A stretch of DNA of 42,518 nt from Bryobacterales bacterium (GCA_022824585.1 JAJDZN010000036.1:1-42518), one strand, 5' to 3'; counted from the first letter of the stretch, positions 8,346 to 21,514 are shown. Program-made: numbers and translations. Notes: a model not told the origin generated them from the sequence alone.

Positions 8346-9653
8346 TCAGTCAGAATCCGATTTCGCTGATTCGGCCGCTGACCGCACGGCCTGCCGACCT
8401 CGATATAGGCGGGCGCCTGCCAGCCCAGCCGCGACCAATGCAGCCCACGCCAGCACCGCGGGCAGCCACTCCGCCCAGCCGACATCGTACTGCCCCAAGA
8501 CGTCTCCCCTCTCCATCGTCCAGTGCCATGCTTCGTGCGCCGCGAACGCTGAAAGGATGATCGTGCCCAGCCTCTCGGCGACCACGTAGCGGAAGAGCAG
8601 CGCCAGCGCCGGCACCAGCAGCGCCAGCGCGAACAACTGCCCCAATTCGACCCCGACGTTGAAGGCGACCAGAGATGTGATCAAATGCCCTCCGGCAAAC
8701 TGCAGGGTCTCTCGCAGAGCGAAGGAGAAGCCGAACCCGTGGATCAGGCCGAACCCGAGCGCGACCAGCCAGCGATGTCGCGCGGTGCCGACGATGTTCT
8801 CCAATGCCATGTAGACAATCGAGACGGCGATCAGGGCCTCGACCAGAGGTGGGAACCACAACGCATCGGGCGCGAAGTCCAGTGCGCTGCCGATCAGAGT
8901 GATCGAGTGCGCGACGGTAAAGGCAGTCACGATCAGGACCAAGGGCTTGAAGCGGCGCAGCGGAATGACCAAGCAGAACAGGAACAGCAGGTGGTCCGGG
9001 CCATCGAGGATGTGGACAAAGCCCAGCTGGACGAAATGCCAGGCAGCTTGGAACCAACTCGGATCTAGGATCACCAGTCCGGGGTCTTCCGAGAACTGAT
9101 AGGCCCGGGTCGTGCCGTCGGCCAGATAGAACTGCAGGGTGAGCGAGACTCGCTCCGCAAGGTGGCCCAATCCGGCCCGAAGCGAGAATTCCGACTCCTC
9201 TGACAGGACGGGAAAGTCCAGCTGCACATCGAACATCACCTGATCCCAGACCAGCCTTTCGGTGTTGGCGGGCTTGGCTTCGGCAACGTGCGCGAGCGCG
9301 CGGTCGATGTCCGTGAAGGACTTATCGGACGGAAGCGAAATCTGGGTTCCCGACACAACGGGCGGCGCCAGCCGCTCGCCGTTTTCGTAGACTTCCACGA
9401 ACGGCACGATCCACTGTGCGGCCAGATCGGCCAAGCGCGGCTCCAGCGCAGCGATGTCTAGGTAGCCCGGCCCGAACTCCGGCACTTCCACATCCCGCAT
9501 CGAGTTCAGCGGCAAGCGCATCACGAGTTGGAAGCTGTCGCCATCCGCCCTGACCAGAGTGCGCGCAACCACTTCGCTGGGAATCTCGTGGGCCGCCGCG
9601 GAACTGGCGAGCACCAGGCCAAGACCGCAGAGCATGGATTTCGCGCGAATCAT
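8346..9653 (-). CDS. HupE/UreJ-like membrane protein with an exported N-terminal domain
   Basis: 435 residues from the ATG at 9653, chosen because it begins a clean signal peptide (MIRAKSMLCGLGLVLASSAA, cleavage before HEIPSEVV); the frame also extends to a GTG at 9674. The first 200 residues form an extracytoplasmic domain. The rest has six or seven membrane segments with the conserved HILDGPDHLLFLFCLVIPL and FGLIHGFGFSFAL segments of the HupE/UreJ_2 family, whose paired Asp/His suggest metal handling, classically nickel or cobalt. No hydrogenase or urease genes are present here, so the substrate is unknown. It is transcribed ahead of the astacin gene and divergently from the NHL lipoprotein. 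Confidence 0.83.
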   Translation of the reverse strand: MIRAKSMLCGLGLVLASSAAAHEIPSEVVARTLVRADGDSFQLVMRLPLNSMRDVEVPEFGPGYLDIAALEPRLADLAAQWIVPFVEVYENGERLAPPVVSGTQISLPSDKSFTDIDRALAHVAEAKPANTERLVWDQVMFDVQLDFPVLSEESEFSLRAGLGHLAERVSLTLQFYLADGTTRAYQFSEDPGLVILDPSWFQAAWHFVQLGFVHILDGPDHLLFLFCLVIPLRRFKPLVLIVTAFTVAHSITLIGSALDFAPDALWFPPLVEALIAVSIVYMALENIVGTARHRWLVALGFGLIHGFGFSFALRETLQFAGGHLITSLVAFNVGVELGQLFALALLVPALALLFRYVVAERLGTIILSAFAAHEAWHWTMERGDVLGQYDVGWAEWLPAVLAWAALVAAGLAGARLYRGRQAVRSAAESAKSDSD

Positions 9654-9674
9654 ACAGAGCTGCTTGCCTACCAC

Positions 9675-9692
9675 TACTTAAGCAAGTATGAT
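9675..9692 (+). promoter_or_regulatory. Inverted repeat and -10-like box between divergent genes
   Basis: TACTT (9675-9679) and AAGTA (9684-9688) form an inverted repeat with a 4-nt spacer, overlapping TATGAT (9687-9692), a -10-like box about 30 nt before the NHL lipoprotein start. It lies between the two divergent genes and could serve a shared regulator; that is inference. Confidence 0.3.
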
Positions 9693-9723
9693 GGCCTAGG
9701 CCGAAACGGGCCGGACAAGACCA

Positions 9724-10956
9724 ATGACAACCGCACTTCGCTCGACGCTTGCCGCAGTGGCCCTGCTAACCCTGCTCGCAGCCTGCACCACTCCATCCGA
9801 AGAGCCGATGGCCGCTGCGGATGGCCCAATGGCTCCCGTCTTCGAGGTCGATCCTCTGTGGCCCAAGCCGCTTCCCAACCACTGGTTACTTGGAACTGTC
9901 ATCGGGGTGGACGTCGACGACCAAGACAATGTCTGGATCGTCCATCGCGGCAGTTCGCTGGAGCAGAAGGAACTCTACGCGACCTGGGATCCGCCGGCGT
10001 CGTATTGCTGCTATGCCGCGCCACCGGTGCTTGCATTCAACCAAGCCGGCGAGTTGATCGAGCACTGGGGTGGTCCCGGCGATGGCTATGACTGGCCGAC
10101 CTCCAATCACGGCGTTGACGTCGACCACAAGGGAAACGTCTGGATCGGTGGCAACGGCCGCGGCCCATCCAAGGAGGCCGCGGCGCTGCCGCACCACGAA
10201 GACGCGATGGGCAAGGGGCGCGTCCACGACAGCATGGTGCTGAAATTCACGCGCACCGGCGAGTTTCTGATGCAGATCGGCAAGCCGTTCGCGGGCGAGG
10301 GCAGCCACGACCTGAAGAACTTCAAACTGCCCGCCAAGACACTGGTCGACCCGAACACGAACGAGCTATACATTGCCGATGGCTACGGCAACCGGCGGGT
10401 GATCGTGCTTGACGCGGACACCGGCGAGTACAAGCGGCACTGGGGTGCCTATGGCAATGAGCCGGACGACACGCAGCTGCCGGCTTACAAGCCCGGGGAC
10501 AAGCCGGATCAGTTCCGTACGCCCGTGCATGGGATCGCGCTCGCGGACGACGGCATGGTCTATGTGTGCGACCGCACCAACGACCGCATCCAAGCGTTTA
10601 CAACGGACGGAAAGTTCGTGAAAGAGACGTGGATCGAACCTGACACGCTCGGCGACGGATCGACTTTCGATGTCGCACTCTCGCGGGATCCAGAGCAGAA
10701 GTACCTGTACGTCGCAGACGGAGCGAACCAGCGCATCCACATCCTCGACCGCGAGTCCCTGGAGACGCTGACCAGCTTCGGCGATGGCGGGCGGCAGCCC
10801 GGCCAGTTCTACGCCGTCCACAGCGTGGCGACCGACTCGATGGGCAACCTCTACACCACCGAGACCTACCGCGGGCAGCGCGTTCAGCGCTTCTTGTACA
10901 AGGGGCTGGCCCCGGTCACGAAGAAGCAGCAGGGTGTAGTCTGGCCGACCGACTGA
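9724..10956 (+). CDS. Exported lipoprotein with NHL-repeat beta-propeller
   Basis: 410 residues. The signal sequence ends in a lipobox, LLAAC (Cys21), so it should be lipid-anchored. The body is a six-bladed propeller made of NHL-like repeats: GVDVDDQDNVWIVHRG, GVDVDHKGNVWIGGNG, TNELYIADGYGNRRVIVLDA, GIALADDGMVYVCDRTNDRI, KYLYVADGANQRIHILDR and SVATDSMGNLYTTETYRGQR. Proteins of this build are related to the lyase domain of peptide-amidating enzymes, but lyase activity is not shown here. An NHL propeller could equally be a binding scaffold. It stands alone on the plus strand. Confidence 0.83.
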   Translation: MTTALRSTLAAVALLTLLAACTTPSEEPMAAADGPMAPVFEVDPLWPKPLPNHWLLGTVIGVDVDDQDNVWIVHRGSSLEQKELYATWDPPASYCCYAAPPVLAFNQAGELIEHWGGPGDGYDWPTSNHGVDVDHKGNVWIGGNGRGPSKEAAALPHHEDAMGKGRVHDSMVLKFTRTGEFLMQIGKPFAGEGSHDLKNFKLPAKTLVDPNTNELYIADGYGNRRVIVLDADTGEYKRHWGAYGNEPDDTQLPAYKPGDKPDQFRTPVHGIALADDGMVYVCDRTNDRIQAFTTDGKFVKETWIEPDTLGDGSTFDVALSRDPEQKYLYVADGANQRIHILDRESLETLTSFGDGGRQPGQFYAVHSVATDSMGNLYTTETYRGQRVQRFLYKGLAPVTKKQQGVVWPTD

Positions 10957-11397
10957 CTCCCGACAGTCTGTTTAGGGGCTGATTACCGCAACGAACTGCG
11001 CGGACAGCTACCAGTCCTGCCCGGCTGCATCGTCTCCCACTATCGGTTGATCGAGTGCGGATTCAATGGTGGGCCCCTGCTGCGGATGCCTGCAGAACGG
11101 CTTGCATCGATTGCACGAACCCCTCCGGCTCAACCGGGCGCTGGACTCGTCTAGGCACCAGTCAAGTCGGCGAGTGATGATCGCACCTTGGGGCGTTCCG
11201 GCGCGTCGGTGCAGGAACAGCGATGCTGCAAGGCGGACATGTGGCAGCAACTGCCGCGCCAAGTTGGGATCTTTCACGACGGCCACCGCGTCACGGTGAT
11301 CCAGTTCCGCTCATTGAACCCTTTACACTTAGGCAGGCGTAAACGCCTACAGGGAGGCGGCCGCTCGGTCGGTTACATCTTTTCGCCTGCTGCACGG
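10957..11397. other. Intergenic region upstream of ECF module 1
   Basis: This 441-bp stretch carries a candidate ECF-type promoter and a palindrome near its right end (11315-11348). A 92-codon minus-strand frame (11008-11286) has no recognisable domain, and I do not call it a gene. Nothing else stands out. Confidence 0.4.
11315..11348 (+). promoter_or_regulatory. Candidate autoregulated ECF promoter with palindrome
   Basis: TGAACC (11315-11320), a 17-nt spacer and CGTAAA (11338-11343) resemble the GAAC / CGTA elements of promoters read by ECF sigma factors. A perfect inverted repeat, AGGCGT-AA-ACGCCT (11335-11348), sits on the -10 element. The spacing and the position 55 nt before the sigma gene fit autoregulation, which is inferred. 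Confidence 0.45.
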
Positions 11398-11952
11398 ATG
11401 GACATTGCCCCGCGCAAATTGCTCGATGCGGCGATCGCTGATTCGGAGGCGTTCGCGCGCATCGTCGACCACACGCAGGGGATGGTGTACGGGGTGGCCT
11501 TTGGGTTCTTTTCCAACCGTGCCATCGCGGAAGACTTGGCGCAAGAAGCGTACTTGGAGCTGTTCCGCAACCTCGGCAGGCTGCAATCGGACATGCATCT
11601 CGTCAACTGGCTGCGGCAGACCACGGTGCGCAAGTGCATCGACTACTCTCGGCGCAAGAAGCATGCTCCACACGCGAGTCTGGATTCCATCCCGGAGCGC
11701 TCGGTCGACCCGGTCGAGCCGGACCCCCGCTTGGCTGCCGAGCTTGGCCGCAAGGTCGCTGACCTTCCTACGAAGATGCGCATGGTGATCGTGCTGCGCT
11801 TTCAGGAGGACCTGAAGCTCGACGAGATCGCAGAGGCGTTGGACATCCCGGTTAACACCGTCAAGACCCTGCTGCGACGAGCGCTCATCCGGCTCAGACC
11901 CAAGGTCGCCCACCTACGACAGGAGGTTTCCTATGTCCCTGTGGGACGATAG
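11398..11952 (+). CDS. ECF-family RNA polymerase sigma factor (module 1)
   Basis: 184 residues from the ATG at 11398; the frame is open further upstream to 11188 but that part has no sigma-like sequence. Region 2 spans about 10-85 (SEAFARIVDHTQGMVYGVAF, EDLAQEAYLELFRNL, WLRQTTVRKCIDYSRRKK) and region 4 about 120-175 (LPTKMRMVIVLRFQEDLKLD, then EIAEALDIPVNTVKTLLRRA). It should direct core RNA polymerase to a small regulon. Its 3' end overlaps the next gene by 20 bases, the usual arrangement with an anti-sigma factor. An ECF-like promoter lies 55 nt upstream. Confidence 0.9.
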   Translation: MDIAPRKLLDAAIADSEAFARIVDHTQGMVYGVAFGFFSNRAIAEDLAQEAYLELFRNLGRLQSDMHLVNWLRQTTVRKCIDYSRRKKHAPHASLDSIPERSVDPVEPDPRLAAELGRKVADLPTKMRMVIVLRFQEDLKLDEIAEALDIPVNTVKTLLRRALIRLRPKVAHLRQEVSYVPVGR

Positions 11953-12316
11953 CCGCCATCTCGAGCAAGAGCTTCGCCGCGTGATGGCGCGGTCGCAAGC
12001 GCCATCCGGGCTTGGTCTCCGCGTCATGGCGCGGATTCGCGACGAGGCTCGTCGGTCGGCGGAGGACTCGCTGCAGGCGGCCTCCTCCGGCAAGATCTGG
12101 TTCCGCGGCGGGTGGGCTCTGGCCGCATGCGCTTGCGTCGCCTTGCTAGTGACGATCTTTGCTTGGCCTAAAGAAGAAGAGGGGTTACAAGCCCAAGCGG
12201 CGGACATGGCCGAGGCCGAACGAGAACTCGTAGAGGTCTTGCAGCTGGCGGGCAGCCAGTGGAACCGGGCGCAAGAGCTGGCATTCCCAACCGGACAGGA
12301 CAAAGATCATGACTAA
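11933..12316 (+). CDS. Membrane-anchored anti-sigma candidate (module 1)
   Basis: 127 residues with a strong AGGAGG ribosome site at 11921-11926 inside the sigma gene. The N-terminal 65 residues are charged and helical and should face the cytoplasm. One membrane segment spans about 63-80 (ALAACACVALLVTIFAW), and a short helical tail of about 45 residues lies outside. There is no HxxxCxxC zinc motif. The call as anti-sigma rests on topology and on the 20-base overlap with the sigma gene, not on a recognised domain. The next gene starts 8 bases before its stop. Confidence 0.65.
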   Translation: MSLWDDSRHLEQELRRVMARSQAPSGLGLRVMARIRDEARRSAEDSLQAASSGKIWFRGGWALAACACVALLVTIFAWPKEEEGLQAQAADMAEAERELVEVLQLAGSQWNRAQELAFPTGQDKDHD

Positions 12317-12902
12317 GACTTACCTACCCCAGGTCATCGTGGGCATCGTCGCCGCGCTGCTGGTGCTCGCTGCCCCAGCCTCGCTGCGGGCGCAGAGCCA
12401 GTCCGATGACGCCGCCTTGGAATTCTCCGACTTGGAGGCGAAGGCCGACGAAGTCGTGAAGGTGAATCTTTGGGGACGCCCGCTCGAGCAGGCCAAGAAG
12501 CTGCTCGGATTGCGCAAGAACGTCACCGCATCGGTGCGCAGCTTCATGAGCGGCCTGACTGCCGTATACCGGCGAACCTACCGCTTTCGCAAGGGCCGAG
12601 CCAGCGAGGACGATGTCAGGCCCGTGCACCAGCAACTAGCCGAAGACGGCTGGGTGCCCATGATCGAGGCCGCTGACCGCGGCAAGCCGCAATCGCTGTC
12701 CGTCTATTCGTACTACGACAACGAACAAGTCGCGGGCATGACTGTGGTCTCAACGGATTCCGACGAGGTAACGGTCCTGAAAATCATCGGACCGGTTGAC
12801 TTCGAGGCCCTCTCGGAGATCGGCAGCGGCCTTGGCCTGCCCGTGATGAACGTGGCCACGTCTGAGATCCGGAAGCTGTCGAGCCAGACCGCCGGCCGGT
12901 GA
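12309..12902 (+). CDS. Exported DUF4252-family protein (module 1)
   Basis: 197 residues with a signal peptide (about 1-29, VGIVAALLVLAAPASLRAQ). The mature part follows the DUF4252 pattern: a start like LEFSDLEAKADEVVKVNLWG, a central GLTAVYRRTYRFRKG, a WVPMIEA turn, SLSVYSYYDNEQVAGMTVVS, and the closing VTVLKIIGPVDFEALSEIGS. The molecular role of this family is unknown. It overlaps the anti-sigma candidate by 8 bases, so the three genes form one operon and the protein may be the module's envelope sensor or output. Confidence 0.75.
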   Translation: MTKTYLPQVIVGIVAALLVLAAPASLRAQSQSDDAALEFSDLEAKADEVVKVNLWGRPLEQAKKLLGLRKNVTASVRSFMSGLTAVYRRTYRFRKGRASEDDVRPVHQQLAEDGWVPMIEAADRGKPQSLSVYSYYDNEQVAGMTVVSTDSDEVTVLKIIGPVDFEALSEIGSGLGLPVMNVATSEIRKLSSQTAGR

Positions 12903-12905
12903 GTC

Positions 12906-15659
12906 TCAATCCAGAATCGTCCCTTCCGGGCTGAGCCTGCGGATGTCGGCGAAACCCAGCTCCCGCACGCCGGCTTCGATCTCGGCCAGGTCCCCTACCA
13001 CTACCCAGACAACGCTGTCCGGTCGCACGATCTGCTCGGCCGCGGACTCGACATCGTCCAAGCTCACCGCACGCATGCGATCGGCATACGTCTCGAAGTA
13101 GTCCTCGGGCAGGCCGTGCTTGAGGATCTTGACTAGCGCGCCCAACACAGCGCGCTTCGTCTCGTACTGTCCAGGCAGCCGCAGCGTCCGGTTTCTCTGC
13201 GCCTTTTCCAGCTCCTCGGCTTCGGGAGGACGCGGTCCCAAGATGTCCCGCAGCTCCCGGTCCATTTCGATCATCGATTCCTTGGTCTTGTCGGTCTGAA
13301 CTGGAGCGTACGCCATGAACAGCCTCGGTCCGACCGCGTCGATCAGCGTGCTCCTGGCGCCGTAGGCCCAGTGCTTGTCCTCGCGGAGGTTCATATTGAT
13401 CCGAGAGGTAAAGCTTCCTCCGAGAATCGAATTCATTGTCTCGATGGAGATCTCGTCAGGATTGTTGGTCGGCGGTGCCGGAAGGCCAGCTAGGATCACC
13501 GACTGCAGCGCGCCCGGCTTGTCGACCAAGTAAACGCTTCGCCCATCGGCAGCCTCTACCTTCCCGATCTCCAGCTTCGGCAGCTCGCCATCACCGGTCC
13601 AGCCGCCGAAGCGTTCCTCCAGCATTGGCCGGAGCGTCGCCAGCGGCACATCGCCGACTACGACGAGGGTGGCGTTGCTGGGGCGATACCACGTGCGGTG
13701 AAATGACACCACGTCGTCACGCGTCAGGGAGGTCACGGACTCGACAGTGCCGCTGCCGGTCATGGGAGCGGCGTAGGCGTGATCGTCGCCGAAGATCAGG
13801 CCGGGCAAGAGACGCAGGCCGACTGTGAACGGCTGCGCGAGTTCTTGCTGGATGCCCGCCACGCGCAGGCGCTTGAGTCGATCGAGCTCTTGCTGCGGAA
13901 ATGACGGGCGCAGCACGACCTCGGCCAACAGATCAAGCGATTCCTCCAAGCGCTCCGACAGCGCAGAGAGGGAAACGCTAGCCGTGTCCAATGACGCGGA
14001 AGACGAAATCCGCGCGCCGATCCGGGTCGCCTCGTCGCTGATCTCCAGTGATGACAGGCCCTCGGTGCCCTCATCCAGCATCTCCGCCGTCATCCTGGAG
14101 AGCCCCAGCTTTCCGAGCTGGTCTGCCGCGAAACCGGCGTCGAAGATGAGCGCCATCTCGAGGGTGGGGATAGAGCGCACGTCGGCATGCACGACCTTCA
14201 ATCCGTTCGAAAGCTCGGTTTCGCTCGTGGCGGGAAACGTGAACTCCGGAAAGCCGGACGCCGACGGCAGCTTGGAACGATCCACCTTGCTCTCGGAAAC
14301 GCGACGTTCGGGGGCCGGGTGGATCTCGAGCACGTAGACACCGTCGGAGAGATACTCCGCAGCGGTCGAGCGAATGTCCTCGGCGGTGGCATCTTCGGCC
14401 CACGCCAGCATCTTCTTGTAGTGGGAGGGATCGCCCACGTACACCTCGTTGCGCGCGAGGATGTCGGACTTGCCGCCGAATCCGCCGATCCGCTCGGCGC
14501 CGCGAATGAAGCGAGCCTTGTGGTCCATCTTGGCCCGTGCCAGCTCGTCTTCGGTCGGCCCCGACTGCAGGAACTCCCGGACTTCCTCGTCCAGGGTGGC
14601 CTCGACCTCGGCAAGCTTCCCGTCACGATGAGCGGTGGCTTGGACGACGACCTGCCCGGCGATCTCTTGGGCTTGGATATAGGCTGTGGCGCTGGTGGCA
14701 ATCTGGTCCTCGTAGACCAGGCGCTTGTACAGCCGGGAACTCTTGCCGGCGGCGAGCACGTCCGTGGCCAGATCGAGCAGCACGGCTTCGCGCGTGCCCC
14801 ACTCGGGCACGTTCCAGACCTTCATGACACGCGCCTGCGGCACCCGGTCTTCGACCTTCTGTCTGTGCTCGCCGGTGCGCCGGGCGATCCAAGACTGCTG
14901 CCGGGCGACGGGCGGACCACTGGGAATGCTGCCGAAGTACCGCTCCACCAATTCGCGCGCCTCTTCCGGCGCGATGTCACCGGCGATCGAGATCACTGCG
15001 TTGGCCGCGCCGTAGTAGGTGCGAAACCACTCGTGGACATCCTCCAACGAAGCGGCATCGAGGTCTTCCATCTCGCCGATCACGGTCCACGAGTACGGAT
15101 GGCCCTGCGGGAAGGTGTTCTTGGTGATCAGTTCGTAGGAGACGGCGTAGGGCTGGTTCTCGCCTTGGCGCTTCTCGTTCTGGACCACGCCGCGCTGTTC
15201 GTCTAGCTTGGCTTGGTCCACCGCGCCGAGCATGTGCCCCATGCGATCGGATTCCATCCACAAGGCCACATCCAGCGCCGGCCGCGGGACGTCTTGGAAG
15301 TAGTTGGTGCGGTCTTCGTTGGTCGTGCCGTTGAGGTTGGTGGCGCCGACCCGCTCCATGGCCTGGAAGTAGTCGTCGTTGAAGTTCTCCGAACCGTTGA
15401 ACATCAAGTGCTCGAACAGGTGGGCGAAGCCAGTCTTGCCGGGCTTCTCGTTCTTCGACCCCACGTGGTACCAGACGTTGACCGAGACGATTGGCGCCTT
15501 GCGGTCCTCATGAACCAGCAGCGTCAGTCCGTTGTCCAAGACGTACTTCGTATAGGGAATGTCGACGTCGGCCTTGAGCGGCATGGCCAGCGCGCCGGCC
15601 ATGCAGGCGAGCCCCAGGATTTGGAGCATCGGGAGTTTGCATTGAAGTGCGAATTCCAT
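12906..15659 (-). CDS. M16-family zinc peptidase (pitrilysin type), two-domain
   Basis: 917 residues with a signal peptide (hydrophobic LGLACMAGALAMPLKA). The first half is catalytic: inverted zinc motif HLFEH at 80-84 and a distal Glu near 162 (VVQNEKRQ), with the substrate segment NLNGTTNEDRTNYF. The second half starts with a domain repeat, LSNGLKVVHADVRSIPTLEM, in which the zinc motif is degenerate (LSRMTAEMLDEG), as expected for the non-catalytic half that closes the clamshell. It should degrade peptides in the periplasm. It converges with ECF module 1, the stops being 3 bases apart. A GAGGTA ribosome site precedes the ATG. Confidence 0.93.
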   Translation of the reverse strand: MEFALQCKLPMLQILGLACMAGALAMPLKADVDIPYTKYVLDNGLTLLVHEDRKAPIVSVNVWYHVGSKNEKPGKTGFAHLFEHLMFNGSENFNDDYFQAMERVGATNLNGTTNEDRTNYFQDVPRPALDVALWMESDRMGHMLGAVDQAKLDEQRGVVQNEKRQGENQPYAVSYELITKNTFPQGHPYSWTVIGEMEDLDAASLEDVHEWFRTYYGAANAVISIAGDIAPEEARELVERYFGSIPSGPPVARQQSWIARRTGEHRQKVEDRVPQARVMKVWNVPEWGTREAVLLDLATDVLAAGKSSRLYKRLVYEDQIATSATAYIQAQEIAGQVVVQATAHRDGKLAEVEATLDEEVREFLQSGPTEDELARAKMDHKARFIRGAERIGGFGGKSDILARNEVYVGDPSHYKKMLAWAEDATAEDIRSTAAEYLSDGVYVLEIHPAPERRVSESKVDRSKLPSASGFPEFTFPATSETELSNGLKVVHADVRSIPTLEMALIFDAGFAADQLGKLGLSRMTAEMLDEGTEGLSSLEISDEATRIGARISSSASLDTASVSLSALSERLEESLDLLAEVVLRPSFPQQELDRLKRLRVAGIQQELAQPFTVGLRLLPGLIFGDDHAYAAPMTGSGTVESVTSLTRDDVVSFHRTWYRPSNATLVVVGDVPLATLRPMLEERFGGWTGDGELPKLEIGKVEAADGRSVYLVDKPGALQSVILAGLPAPPTNNPDEISIETMNSILGGSFTSRINMNLREDKHWAYGARSTLIDAVGPRLFMAYAPVQTDKTKESMIEMDRELRDILGPRPPEAEELEKAQRNRTLRLPGQYETKRAVLGALVKILKHGLPEDYFETYADRMRAVSLDDVESAAEQIVRPDSVVWVVVGDLAEIEAGVRELGFADIRRLSPEGTILD

Positions 15660-15893
15660 TGCGGTACCTCGGATTGTCCTTAGTTCAACATAGCTTCCGG
15701 AGAAGCGTCCGTGCAGATCCCGCCCGGAGCTCGCCTAGGCGGCGGGTGGGCGCGGTGACTCTCGCTGTGCCCGGCAGAGGCGTCAAGGAGACCGTTGCGT
15801 TTCGCACGCGGATGCGTATCGACCACGCATTTGCGGCCGAGTCCGTCAACATCTTGCGGGTCTTGGACGGACAGGCGGGGTCCGGTGCCAGCG

Positions 15894-19968
<4,075 letters not shown>

Positions 19969-20249
19969 TGGGTTCTCCCGCCATCCCGCGCGGCGTTCGC
20001 GCCGACCTCCTCCGCCCCATCCTGAACGTGGTCGGGACGCTGTCGGCCGGGTGGTTGTCGCCGGGCTTCCTTCATGGTAGGGCGGCAGCGCAATTCAGCC
20101 AAGAGATGGATATTGCGCAAGCGCGTCCGCCGGCCGCCGTTCTGCGGGTTCGCGCCCCGGCGAAGGGCGATTCCGGACACTCCACGGCGTCGTTCCGGGC
20201 GTGGCTCTGGCTGTTTTCCGGAAACTTCCCGGGCTGAGTTCCTCAGATG

Positions 20250-20279
20250 TTGGACGAATCGGTCAAGGCGTGCTAGCTT
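20250..20279 (+). promoter_or_regulatory. Candidate sigma-70 promoter of aroF
   Basis: TTGGAC (20250-20255), an 18-nt spacer, and TAGCTT (20274-20279) with an extended -10 TG at 20271-20272. Transcription would start near 20286, giving a leader of about 170 nt before the aroF ATG. Confidence 0.4.
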
Positions 20280-20396
20280 GAAGTTACGGCGAAGCTTTGA
20301 TCCCGGCAATCAGTTGGGTTCTGCGCAGTTGTTGGGCAACCGCATTCTAATCCGCAGCGTGTCCGGCAGAAGCCTTCCGTGATCGGCAAGCGTATT

Positions 20397-20431
20397 CCGC
20401 ATAGTCACGCCCTTCGTGATGCGGTTTTGTT
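20397..20431 (+). terminator. Terminator-like hairpin in the aroF leader (attenuator candidate)
   Basis: CCGCA (20397-20401) pairs with TGCGG (20420-20424), and TCACG (20405-20409) with CGTGA (20415-20419), around a CCCTT loop with one 3-nt bulge, followed by TTTTGTT (20425-20431). This is the shape of an intrinsic terminator, 27 nt upstream of the aroF ATG. No plus-strand gene lies upstream that would need terminating, so attenuation of aroF is the natural reading. An upstream CGTGA (20378-20382) can compete for TCACG. Confidence 0.5.
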
Positions 20432-20457
20432 AGGATTTTCTATCCAAGGGAAGGTTC

Positions 20458-21501
20458 ATGATCATTTCGATGAAGCCGGGCGCGACGCGCGAACAGGTTG
20501 ACCGCGTCTGTAGCCGAATCCAGGAGATGGACTTTGCGGTCCGCTCCATCCAAGGTGACGAACGCGTCGTGATCGCAGCGGTTGGCTTAGGGGACGTGAC
20601 CCACGCGATCGAGGTGCTGCGATCCGTCGAAGGTGTCGAAAACGGTGTGCCGATCAGTGCGCCTTACAAACTCGTGAGCAAGCAGGTCAAGAACGACCGC
20701 ACCGTGGTGCAAGCGGGCGATGCTTCGATCGGCGGCGACGAGTTCGCCATCATCGCCGGTCCGTGCTCGGTCGAGACCGAAGGGCAGATCATGGCTTGCG
20801 CAGAAGCCGTCGCCACGGCCGGAGGCCGCTTCCTGCGAGGCGGCGCCTACAAGCCCCGCACCAGCCCGTACAGTTTCCAAGGCTTGGAGGAGGAGGGTCT
20901 GCGCCTGCTGCGCAAGGCCGGTGACAGTCACGGGCTGAAGGTGGTCACCGAAGTCATGACGGTGACCAATGTCCAACTCGTAGCCGACTATGCCGACGTG
21001 CTCCAGATCGGCGCTCGCAACGTGCAGAACTTCCCTCTTCTCAAAGAAGTTGGCGCGTTGACCAGCTGTCCGGTCATGCTCAAGCGCGGGCAAAGCGCGA
21101 CCATCGAGGAATTCCTGCTCTCGGCCGAGTACATTGTCACGAACGGCAACCCGAATGTATTTCTCTGCGAGCGCGGCATTCGCACCTTCGAGTCGGCTAC
21201 CCGCAACACCCTCGACATCAACGCGGTGCCGGTGCTTAACCAGCTGACGCACTTGCCCGTGATCCTCGATCCGGCGCACGCAACAGGCAAGCGCGCCCTG
21301 ATTCCGCCATTGATGCGTGCAGCGGTGGCAGTCGGCGCTGACGGTGCCATGGTCGAGATCCATCCGGACCCAGAACGGGCGTGGAGCGACGGCGCGCAGT
21401 CGATGACCTTCAGCTCGTTCGGCGAGATGATGCGGGAAATCGAGCCGTACGTCGAGCTTTGGAAGGCCACGCGGCTGCAGGCGGCTTGCGTGCCTGCGTG
21501 A
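20458..21501 (+). CDS. aroF: 3-deoxy-7-phosphoheptulonate (DAHP) synthase, type I beta with N-terminal regulatory domain
   Basis: First enzyme of the shikimate pathway: condenses phosphoenolpyruvate and erythrose-4-phosphate. 347 residues. The first 75 or so form a ferredoxin-like domain ([20 protein letters not shown]), the feedback module of this subclass. The barrel carries IIAGPCSVE (metal Cys103), [15 protein letters not shown] (phosphate binding), [12 protein letters not shown] and ILDPAHATG (metal site 271-277). Ribosome site AAGGGAAGG precedes the ATG. It stands first in a tight run with rfbC and rfbB. The leader carries a terminator-like hairpin. The subclass symbol varies between genomes (aroF, aroA, aroG). 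Confidence 0.95.
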   Translation: MIISMKPGATREQVDRVCSRIQEMDFAVRSIQGDERVVIAAVGLGDVTHAIEVLRSVEGVENGVPISAPYKLVSKQVKNDRTVVQAGDASIGGDEFAIIAGPCSVETEGQIMACAEAVATAGGRFLRGGAYKPRTSPYSFQGLEEEGLRLLRKAGDSHGLKVVTEVMTVTNVQLVADYADVLQIGARNVQNFPLLKEVGALTSCPVMLKRGQSATIEEFLLSAEYIVTNGNPNVFLCERGIRTFESATRNTLDINAVPVLNQLTHLPVILDPAHATGKRALIPPLMRAAVAVGADGAMVEIHPDPERAWSDGAQSMTFSSFGEMMREIEPYVELWKATRLQAACVPA

Positions 21502-21514
21502 GGGCGCAGGTTAC

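Larger units (their letters stand above)
19969..20457. other. Divergent intergenic region between copA and aroF
   Basis: 489 bp with no gene I can support. The right half holds a candidate aroF promoter (20250-20279), a leader of about 170 nt and a terminator-like hairpin (20397-20431). The left half, next to copA, shows no recognisable copper-box palindrome. A minus-strand frame from 20309 running into copA has no family-like sequence. Confidence 0.45.

Noticed and set aside
7398..8369. 323-codon plus-strand frame opposite the astacin gene
   Set aside because: Low-complexity, Arg- and Pro-rich translation with no domain, antisense to a well-supported gene.
11008..11286. 92-codon minus-strand frame upstream of ECF module 1
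   Set aside because: No recognisable domain, no ribosome site, and high-GC DNA gives such frames by chance.
14187..15206. 339-codon plus-strand frame opposite the M16 peptidase
   Set aside because: Antisense shadow of a conserved gene, no family-like sequence.
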